Source: Chitinophagaceae bacterium
GTDB taxonomy: Bacteria; Bacteroidota; Bacteroidia; Chitinophagales; Chitinophagaceae
Direction of reading: 5' to 3'
Assembly (NCBI GenBank): GCA_016741945.1
Contig: JACVCQ010000191.1
Coordinates: 1 to 5,633 of the forward strand
DNA: 5,633 nt
Each line of letters starts with the position of its first letter. Position 1 is the stretch's first letter. Both the position numbers and the translations under genes were made by a program. This document shows positions 1-5,633 of this stretch, in pieces. The notes below the pieces were generated by a model. That model was not told where the DNA came from and did no database searches. It was given only the letters and a program-made list of their open reading frames with translations.

Positions 1-930
1 TGAAACATGTTGTGGGTGAAAGAGTCGCTTAATTGTATCCGGGCTTTCGTAAGGTTTCAAGTTGCCTTGTGGAATGATGCCGTACAATTCTTTCGGATGT
101 TTCTTCGGTGCCACTGGTTGAATTCTGTCAAACCCTGGATTGCCAGGTGCGCCTACTTTGTTCATGATCTTTTTGATATGATCAAGACAGTCTTGTTCAG
201 TCTTAAACTTATAATCTGCAATACCACTAATCTCTGTATGCGTAACAGCACCGCCCAATGTTTCATTGTCTATGTCTTCACCGATGGCAGCTTTCACGAG
301 ATAAGCACCTGCGAGAAAAATACTGCCATTGCCTTCTACCATTAAGGTTTCATCACTCATGATGGGTAAATAAGCACCACCTGCTACACAAGCACCCATC
401 ACAGCGGCTATTTGTGTGATGCCCATGGCACTCATTCTTGCATTGTTTCTGAAAATGCGTCCGAAATGTTCTTTATCCGGGAATATCTCATCTTGCATGG
501 GAAGAAATACGCCCGCGCTATCTACCAAATAAATGATCGGTAACTTATTCTCCATTGCAATTTCTTGCATTCTTAAATTCTTCTTCCCGGTAATGGGGAA
601 CCAAGCACCCGCTTTTACGGTTTGATCATTAGCCACAATCACAGCCTGACGACCACTCACATAGCCAATTCCAGCTACTGTTCCGGCAGATGGACAACCG
701 CCTTCTGCTTCATACATGTCAAAACCGGCAAAACCTCCAATTTCTACAAAGGGTTTATCTTGATCGCACAAATAACTAATGCGTTCTCGCGCAGTTAATT
801 TATTTCGTTCTCTTTGCTTTTCAATCGACTTCTTTCCACCACCCAACTTTATTTTTTCGAAATATTGCTCTACTTCACTGAGCAATAGTTTCATCCAATC
901 TTCATTACGGTTAAATGCCATATCTGTCAT
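1..930 (-). CDS. Acyl-CoA carboxylase carboxyltransferase (beta) subunit, methylcrotonoyl-CoA carboxylase-like; 3' end outside window
   Basis: The minus strand is open from an ATG at 930-928 to base 1, giving 310 codons with no stop. The family is usually about 510-560 residues, so the C-terminal carboxyltransferase half is missing from the window. Visible features are a basic segment with KLTARERI (residues 44-51), AEGGCPSAGTVAGIGYVSGR (75-94), YLVDSAGVFLPMQ (134-146), FPDKEHFGRIF (150-160), the glycine-rich GACVAGGAYLP (179-189), GSIFLAGAYLVKAAIGE (202-218) and ELYGII (281-286). The FPDxxHFGRIF, GxIFLAGxxLVKAAxGE and LYGI blocks resemble methylcrotonoyl-CoA carboxylase beta more than propionyl-CoA carboxylase beta. 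By family knowledge the protein moves a carboxyl group from biotin, carried by a separate alpha subunit, to an acyl-CoA in the cytoplasm, for example in leucine breakdown. No biotin carboxylase or biotin carrier gene is visible here, so the exact substrate is inferred. An in-frame ATG at 921-919 (Met4) is an alternative start, and neither has a Shine-Dalgarno sequence. It is divergent from the GMC gene. Confidence 0.93.
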   Translation of the reverse strand, partial: MTDMAFNRNEDWMKLLLSEVEQYFEKIKLGGGKKSIEKQRERNKLTARERISYLCDQDKPFVEIGGFAGFDMYEAEGGCPSAGTVAGIGYVSGRQAVIVANDQTVKAGAWFPITGKKNLRMQEIAMENKLPIIYLVDSAGVFLPMQDEIFPDKEHFGRIFRNNARMSAMGITQIAAVMGACVAGGAYLPIMSDETLMVEGNGSIFLAGAYLVKAAIGEDIDNETLGGAVTHTEISGIADYKFKTEQDCLDHIKKIMNKVGAPGNPGFDRIQPVAPKKHPKELYGIIPQGNLKPYESPDTIKRLFHPQHVS

Positions 931-950
931 ACGAACAATTGTTAGTTTTG

Positions 951-958
951 CAAAGATA
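951..958 (-). promoter_or_regulatory. Candidate Bacteroidota -7 promoter box for the carboxylase gene
   Basis: Read on the minus strand, this is TATCTTTG, an exact match to the Bacteroidota -7 consensus TAnnTTTG. It ends 20 bases upstream of the ATG at 930. The -33 element is weak: CTG at 981-979, 20 bases upstream of the box, differs by one base from TTG. Transcription would start near base 945, giving a leader of about 15 bases, or 24 bases if Met4 at 921 is the true start. The rest of the 132-base divergent spacer is AT-rich, and I see no clear operator in it. Confidence 0.5.
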
Positions 959-1062
959 GGGGGCAGTTCTTCATCTATCAGATAAAATTCTATCCCAATG
1001 GTCTTTTTATCAATTCTTTATATTGTCTGCTATCCGTACTTTTTTTAGTTTATTTTTAGAAC

Positions 1063-2664
1063 ATGTCATTTGATTACATCATTATTGGTGCTGGATCAGC
1101 CGGTTGTGTGTTGGCCAATCGATTATCGGAGGATATCCGATGCAAAGTATTGTTATTGGAAGCGGGTGGACCGGATAAAAAAATGGAGATACATATACCG
1201 GGTGCTTATAGCAAACTCAACCGATCAGAAGTAGATTGGGCATTTTGGACAAAGCCACAAAAGCATATCGATCATCGACGTCTTTTTATTCCACGGGGAA
1301 AAACCTTGGGGGGGAGTAGTTCTACCAATGCTATGGCATATGTTAGAGGCAATCGAGCCGATTTTGATGAATGGGCTTCTTTAGGAAATACAGGATGGGA
1401 TTACGATTCGGTATTACCCTATTTTAAAAAATCAGAGCATAATGAAAATTTTGGAGGCGACTATCATGGATGGGAAGGGTTGTTGAATGTTACACAATCG
1501 ATGCAACCACACCCATTAGGAGAAGTCTTTGTTCAAGCATGCGAAGAAATCGGCATAGCTCGTAATGATGATTATAATGGAGACCGGCAAATTGGAGCAT
1601 CACTTCTTCAATTTACGATCAAGAATAACAAAAGACATAGTGCTGCTGCAGCTTTTTTAAAGCCTGCTATGAAAAGAAAAAATCTTACCATCAGAACGCA
1701 TTGTCAGGTAAAAACAATTCTTATAGAAAATGGTAGGGCGGTAGGGGTTGAAGTAATGGTTGGACAAACAGGTACTGAAAGAATCAATTGTTCAAAAGAA
1801 GTCATTCTTTCCGCAGGAGCGATTCAATCACCGCATTTGCTGATGTTATCCGGTATCGGCGATCCTGTTGAATTGGGAAAGCAAGGTATTACTATCATCC
1901 ACGCTTTGCCCGGAGTAGGGAAAAATTTACAGGATCATATATGGACAGGTATATCTGTGAACAGCATCCTTCCCACATCCAATGTTCTACTATCTCCTTT
2001 GAGTATGGGAAAAGCATTGTTACAGCACCTTTTATTCAAGAAAGGACCATTGGGTAACAGTCCGCTGGAAGCCAATGCCTTTTATAGTTCCGAGGGAACT
2101 GACAGACCTGATATGCAGTTTCATTTTGCTCCCATCGGCATTGCAGAAGATTATAGTACAGATATGTATAACCTGAATACTTTTCCCCGAAAAAGCGGGT
2201 TTGGTATTATGGCCATACTACTACATCCTGAAAGCAGGGGAACCATTGGATTAAAAAATGCAAATCCTAAAGATGCCCCAATTATTGACCATCATATTTT
2301 TGATCAATCCAAGGATCGTGATCGGTTGTTTGTAGCATTGAAAAAAGCCATTGAAATAGCTCATACTGAGGCATTACATGCATACGCAGAAGGAGATATT
2401 GCTCTTCCGAAAAATTATACCGATGATGCGGCTTTACAGGCGCATATTACGAAGAGTCTTGAAACCCTATATCATCCGGTAGGTACTTGTAAAATGGGTA
2501 ATGATATATGGTCTGTAGTAGATCATGAACTTAAAGTACATGGTATACGTGCTTTGCGGGTGGTGGATGCATCCATTATGCCTACAATTGTGTCGGGTAA
2601 TACCAATGCTGCAACAATTATGATTGCAGAGAAAGCATCCGACCTCATCTTAGACCGATCATAA
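1063..2664 (+). CDS. GMC-family FAD-dependent oxidoreductase (choline/alcohol dehydrogenase type)
   Basis: This is a complete 533-residue protein, close to the usual 530-560 residues of choline dehydrogenase (BetA) and the alkanol dehydrogenase AlkJ. The N-terminal Rossmann fold has GAGSAG at residues 9-14 and the ribose-binding glutamate E33 in LLLEAGG. The first GMC signature is RGKTLGGSSSTNAM (78-91), followed by YVRGN. The second is GAIQSPHLLMLSGIG (252-266). The C-terminal active site has HPVGTCKMG with the likely catalytic base H471, and SGNTNAATIMIAEKA with N515. The two lie 44 residues apart, as in the His-Asn pair of choline oxidase. The family oxidises an alcohol to an aldehyde with FAD; bacterial dehydrogenase members usually pass electrons to the respiratory chain. 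The substrate cannot be read from the sequence, and no betaine-aldehyde dehydrogenase or choline transporter lies beside it, so betA is not assigned. There is no signal peptide or membrane segment. The start is set by the canonical MSFDYIIIGAG opening. No Shine-Dalgarno sequence or convincing -7/-33 pair is seen upstream. Confidence 0.95.
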   Translation: MSFDYIIIGAGSAGCVLANRLSEDIRCKVLLLEAGGPDKKMEIHIPGAYSKLNRSEVDWAFWTKPQKHIDHRRLFIPRGKTLGGSSSTNAMAYVRGNRADFDEWASLGNTGWDYDSVLPYFKKSEHNENFGGDYHGWEGLLNVTQSMQPHPLGEVFVQACEEIGIARNDDYNGDRQIGASLLQFTIKNNKRHSAAAAFLKPAMKRKNLTIRTHCQVKTILIENGRAVGVEVMVGQTGTERINCSKEVILSAGAIQSPHLLMLSGIGDPVELGKQGITIIHALPGVGKNLQDHIWTGISVNSILPTSNVLLSPLSMGKALLQHLLFKKGPLGNSPLEANAFYSSEGTDRPDMQFHFAPIGIAEDYSTDMYNLNTFPRKSGFGIMAILLHPESRGTIGLKNANPKDAPIIDHHIFDQSKDRDRLFVALKKAIEIAHTEALHAYAEGDIALPKNYTDDAALQAHITKSLETLYHPVGTCKMGNDIWSVVDHELKVHGIRALRVVDASIMPTIVSGNTNAATIMIAEKASDLILDRS

Positions 2665-2669
2665 CTACT

Positions 2670-2677
2670 TACATTTG
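2670..2677 (+). promoter_or_regulatory. Candidate -7 promoter box for the glucanotransferase gene
   Basis: TACATTTG matches the Bacteroidota -7 consensus TAnnTTTG exactly and begins 6 bases after the GMC stop codon. I see no proper TTG -33 element at the expected distance; the expected spot lies in the end of the GMC coding region. Use of this box would leave a leader of about 75 bases before the ATG at 2760. A competing weaker option is TATTTTAG at 2722-2729 with TTG at 2696-2698, which would give a leader of about 25 bases. Either would let the glucanotransferase be transcribed separately from the GMC gene. Confidence 0.35.
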
Positions 2678-2678
2678 C

Positions 2679-2708
2679 ACACTTTGTAAAGGTTATTGTG
2701 TTTTTTTT
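2679..2708 (+). terminator. Possible weak rho-independent terminator after the GMC gene
   Basis: ACAC at 2679-2682 can pair with GTGT at 2698-2701, and a run of eight T (2701-2708) follows directly. The stem is only 4 bp with a 15-base loop, so it is poor by usual terminator standards; the T tract is the stronger sign. The same GTGT can instead pair with ACACA at 2709-2713 across the T tract. It lies 14 bases after the GMC stop. Confidence 0.22.
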
Positions 2709-2759
2709 ACACATTAATCCCTATTTTAGTGATACCAAAAATCGCTTGCAGTGGCTACG

Positions 2760-5633
2760 ATGAAAAAAATGATTGCTTCAGCCAAAGGGAAAACTATGTC
2801 ATTACCCCATGCTGACTCCCAGCATATTCAGCAGAAAACAGCCGGAAAACGTTCAGTGAAAAAGAATGAATTGACAACTGTATCCGCTGAACCCAACCAA
2901 AAGAATAAGAGGGCAGTCAAGAAATCCGATCCTGTAAAAGGGAAAAAAATTACTTTTCAGCTCAAGTTTCATACCCTATTTGGACAAGATCTTTTCATTA
3001 CGGGTAACCATCCATTATTAGGAGATAATGATCCCAGCAAAGCGCTGCCATTACGATACTTTAATGAAGAGTATTGGTCTATTACAGTTGATTTTAAAGA
3101 TGGAATAGTGAATGATGGGGTTATTGTTTATCAATATATTTTGCGCAATACAGATGGTACATTGAGCTTTGATTGGGGAAATGATAAGCAATTGGTTTTT
3201 CATACTATCAAAGCGAAAGAAATACATGTTACCGATGCATGGAATTTTGCCGGCTATTTCGAGAATGCATTTTATACTGAACCATTTACAAAAGTTTTAC
3301 TAGCAAAAGCCTATACACCTGTTAAGGTTACAGCTCCCCGTACCATTACACATCACTTAAAAGTTAAAGCGCCTTTACTCAAAAAAGGAGAAACAGTTTG
3401 CCTTTTGGGAAGTAGTCAGTTACTCGGGAATTGGAATACTGAAAAACCATTGCTCCTGGCAAGAAAGGAAGGTGAAGATTTTTTTCAAATTCAATTAAAT
3501 CTTACTAAAGAATCATTTCCTATCGCCTATAAGTACGGTATATATAATCTGGATCAGCAAAAATTTGTACGCTACGAAGATGGCAACAACCGTGTATTGT
3601 ATGATGGTGTTGTGAAAGATAAACTTAACATCATCCATGATGGCTTTGTTGTGTTACCCAATAACACCTGGAAAGGTGCAGGGGTAGCCATTCCGGTATT
3701 TAGTTTGAGAACTGAACATGGATTGGGAGTAGGAGAGTTCAATGACCTGAAATATATGGTGGATTGGGCTGTCAAAACAGGATTGAAAATGATCCAGATT
3801 CTTCCCATCAATGATACCACGGCTACACATAGCTGGACGGATTCATATCCTTATGCCGCCATATCTGCATTTGCATTACATCCGCTCTATATGCATTTGG
3901 ATACATTGGTGAAAGATGATCGCAAACTTCAAAAACAAATTGCAGTAGAAAAGACTAAGCTGAATGCATTAGATGTGGTAGATTATCAAGAAGTGATTCA
4001 GTTCAAAACAAAACTGATCTCAAAAATATATGAAGTACAAGGAGATGTAGTATTATCATCCCCTGACTTCAAACAATATTTCAATGATAATAAACATTGG
4101 CTTCAATCCTATGCTGTATTTTGTTATTTGAGAGACCAATATGGAACTGTTGATTTCAATCAATGGCCTGCATTCAGACATTATGACGAGTCTGAGATTG
4201 AAAAATTGGCGGCAGCTAATTCTGCTGCTTATAAGGAAATTGCACTGCATTATTTTATCCAATATCAGCTACACCTACAATTGAAAGAAGCTACTACATA
4301 TGCTCATTCAAAAGGTATCATTGTAAAAGGAGATATTGCCATTGGTGTTTACAGACATGGTGCTGATGCATGGCAGCATCCGGAACTCTATCATATGGAT
4401 GCGCAAGCAGGAGCACCTCCTGATGATTTTGCTGTTGCAGGACAGAACTGGGGTTTCCCTACTTATAATTGGGAAAGAATGCAGGCTGATGGCTTTTCCT
4501 GGTGGAAACAGCGTTTTGAGCAGATGAGTTATTATTTTGATGCTTTCCGTATAGACCATATCCTAGGATTTTTTAGAATATGGAGTATTCCAATGCATGC
4601 AGTAGAAGGAATTTTAGGTCGCTTTGTTCCCGCCATTCCTGTTCACATTAATGAATTTCAATCAAGGGGTATTTCTTTTGACCATCACCGATTTACCCAG
4701 CCCTTTATTCATGAAAATGTATTGTGGGAATTATTCGGATACGATAATGAATTGGTGAAAAAAGAATTCCTACAGACCGATGGTTATGGTCAATACACTT
4801 TGAAACCCGAATTTGCTACGCAACGTCAAGTAGAGCAATACTTCCATACGCTCGAAAAAGATGAGCAGCATGAGAAAGTAAAAAAGGGATTGTATAACCT
4901 AATCAGTAATGTACTTCTCTTTGAAGACAGCGAAGGTGATTTGCAGCATTTCCATTTCAGGTTTAATATGGAAAGCACTTCTTCTTTCCGTTATCTTGAT
5001 CAACATACACAGCAGCAACTAAAAGATCTCTATGTTGATTATTTCTTCCGTCGACAAGATGATTTCTGGATGAAAGAAGCCATGAAAAAATTACCAGCGT
5101 TGAAAAGAGTAACCAATATGTTGGTATGCGGAGAAGACTTGGGATTTGTGCCTGCCTGTGTTCCGGATGGTATGAGACAGTTGGGACTCTTAAGTTTAGA
5201 GATTCAACGCATGCCTAAAGATCCCAAACGCAGTTTTTTTCATCCTGCAGATGCACCCTATCTCAGTGTAGTAACACCTTCTACTCACGATATGAGTACA
5301 ATTAGAGGTTGGTGGGAAGAAGATAAAGAAAGGATTCAACAGTTTTATAATCATGAGCTTGGACAATTGGGTGAAGCCCCATATTACTGTGAAGCCTGGA
5401 TCAATACTGCAATTCTGATACAACATTTGTATTCTCCATCCATGTGGACTGTTTTCCAATTACAAGACCTGATGGGAATGGATGCAGCACTTCGTAAGGA
5501 AGATCCTCATAGTGAGCGTATCAATATTCCGGCAGACCCAAAACATTATTGGAGATACAGAATGCATCTCACATTAGAATCCTTGTTACAGCAGGATGAT
5601 TTTAATGCTACTCTTCATGGGTATATACAACAG
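2760..5633 (+). CDS. malQ: DPE2-type 4-alpha-glucanotransferase (two CBM20 + GH77); 3' end just outside window
   Basis: The frame is open for 958 codons from ATG 2760 to the window edge. Residues 1-63 form a Lys/Arg-rich, low-complexity, probably disordered tail. CBM20-1 spans about 64-165 (FITGNHPLLG at 79-88). CBM20-2 spans about 196-282 (GSSQLLGNWN at 217-226, then YKYGIYN and EDGNNRVL). The GH77 barrel starts near W304 (WKGAGVAIPVFSLR), with DSYPY 361-365, KGDIAIGV 523-530 and GAPPDDF to GQNWGFP 551-567. The catalytic triad by family alignment is D599 in FRIDH, E792 in GEDLG and D844 in STHDMSTIR. D599 and E792 are 193 apart, against about 47 in short amylomaltases, so roughly 145 extra residues lie between them, as in plant DPE2. 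The family transfers glucosyl units from maltose or maltodextrin to a glucan and releases glucose in the cytosol. The C-terminal HYWRYRMHLTLESLL (ends near 940) is the usual end of the family, so few residues are missing. Met4 and Met13 are alternative starts. No Shine-Dalgarno sequence is seen. The symbol follows the common bacterial name; the architecture is DPE2. Confidence 0.95.
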   Translation, partial: MKKMIASAKGKTMSLPHADSQHIQQKTAGKRSVKKNELTTVSAEPNQKNKRAVKKSDPVKGKKITFQLKFHTLFGQDLFITGNHPLLGDNDPSKALPLRYFNEEYWSITVDFKDGIVNDGVIVYQYILRNTDGTLSFDWGNDKQLVFHTIKAKEIHVTDAWNFAGYFENAFYTEPFTKVLLAKAYTPVKVTAPRTITHHLKVKAPLLKKGETVCLLGSSQLLGNWNTEKPLLLARKEGEDFFQIQLNLTKESFPIAYKYGIYNLDQQKFVRYEDGNNRVLYDGVVKDKLNIIHDGFVVLPNNTWKGAGVAIPVFSLRTEHGLGVGEFNDLKYMVDWAVKTGLKMIQILPINDTTATHSWTDSYPYAAISAFALHPLYMHLDTLVKDDRKLQKQIAVEKTKLNALDVVDYQEVIQFKTKLISKIYEVQGDVVLSSPDFKQYFNDNKHWLQSYAVFCYLRDQYGTVDFNQWPAFRHYDESEIEKLAAANSAAYKEIALHYFIQYQLHLQLKEATTYAHSKGIIVKGDIAIGVYRHGADAWQHPELYHMDAQAGAPPDDFAVAGQNWGFPTYNWERMQADGFSWWKQRFEQMSYYFDAFRIDHILGFFRIWSIPMHAVEGILGRFVPAIPVHINEFQSRGISFDHHRFTQPFIHENVLWELFGYDNELVKKEFLQTDGYGQYTLKPEFATQRQVEQYFHTLEKDEQHEKVKKGLYNLISNVLLFEDSEGDLQHFHFRFNMESTSSFRYLDQHTQQQLKDLYVDYFFRRQDDFWMKEAMKKLPALKRVTNMLVCGEDLGFVPACVPDGMRQLGLLSLEIQRMPKDPKRSFFHPADAPYLSVVTPSTHDMSTIRGWWEEDKERIQQFYNHELGQLGEAPYYCEAWINTAILIQHLYSPSMWTVFQLQDLMGMDAALRKEDPHSERINIPADPKHYWRYRMHLTLESLLQQDDFNATLHGYIQQ

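Noticed and set aside
1..30. Possible frameshift in the carboxylase near the left edge, because the last residues (RLFHPQHVS) do not match the VDxSxF block seen in methylcrotonoyl-CoA carboxylase beta.
   Set aside because: The frame stays open to the edge, neither other frame restores the block convincingly, and this spot is variable in the family. There is too little sequence left to judge.
7..345. Plus-strand open frame of 112 codons.
   Set aside because: It lies antisense to the well-supported carboxylase gene, has no recognisable domain, and its composition is that of a shadow frame.
779..985. Plus-strand open frame of 68 codons overlapping the carboxylase start.
   Set aside because: It is antisense to the N-terminal carboxylase coding sequence and resembles no known protein.
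1023..1053. TTG (1023-1025), a 20-base spacer and TAGTTTAT (1046-1053) as a -33/-7 promoter for the GMC gene.
   Set aside because: The -7 box has two mismatches at the conserved TTTG end, and its position would leave a leader of only a few bases before the ATG at 1063.
1063..2664. Assigning the GMC gene as betA in a choline-to-betaine pathway.
   Set aside because: The motifs are shared by many alcohol dehydrogenases of the family, and no betB, betI or choline transporter is adjacent.
2523..2714. Minus-strand open frame of 63 codons across the end of the GMC gene.
   Set aside because: Most of it is antisense to the conserved GMC C-terminus, so its openness follows from that coding sequence.
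3572..5459. Several short open frames (63-87 codons) on both strands inside the glucanotransferase gene.
   Set aside because: All overlap the continuous, motif-rich DPE2-like reading frame and none has its own domain or start signal.
1063..5633. GMC enzyme and glucanotransferase as one functional operon for sugar oxidation.
   Set aside because: They share strand and lie 95 bases apart, but the spacer has its own candidate -7 box and T tract, and no substrate link can be read from the sequence.

Overview
The window looks like an ordinary chromosomal stretch from a member of the Bacteroidota. A Chitinophagaceae-like relative is my best guess, but I cannot prove it. The signs are AT-rich coding DNA, start codons without a recognisable Shine-Dalgarno sequence, and two short upstream boxes matching the Bacteroidota -7 consensus TAnnTTTG. 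A DPE2-type glucanotransferase is also compatible with that phylum. I see no RNA gene, insertion sequence, CRISPR array or phage gene.

Layout. Bases 1-930 (minus strand) hold the N-terminal 310 codons of an acyl-CoA carboxylase carboxyltransferase (beta) subunit, closest in motif content to methylcrotonoyl-CoA carboxylase beta. It runs off the left edge. A 132-base divergent spacer (931-1062) follows, carrying a good -7 box for the carboxylase. Bases 1063-2664 (plus strand) hold a complete 533-residue GMC-family FAD-dependent dehydrogenase of the choline/alcohol dehydrogenase type. After a 95-base spacer (2665-2759), with a candidate -7 box, a T8 tract and short inverted repeats, bases 2760-5633 (plus strand) hold a very large 4-alpha-glucanotransferase. 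It has two N-terminal CBM20 starch-binding modules and a GH77 catalytic domain with an internal insertion, like plant DPE2. It runs off the right edge, probably only a few residues before its end.

The three genes do not form an obvious pathway. The carboxylase belongs to branched-chain amino acid or short acyl-CoA metabolism, the GMC enzyme oxidises an unidentified alcohol, and the glucanotransferase acts on maltose, maltodextrin or glycogen-type glucans. Apart from possible read-through from the GMC gene into the glucanotransferase gene, they look independently expressed. No novel multi-gene system is evident. The most interesting object is the DPE2-like enzyme: its lysine-rich N-terminal extension, its degenerate first CBM20, and the large insertion between its catalytic residues.
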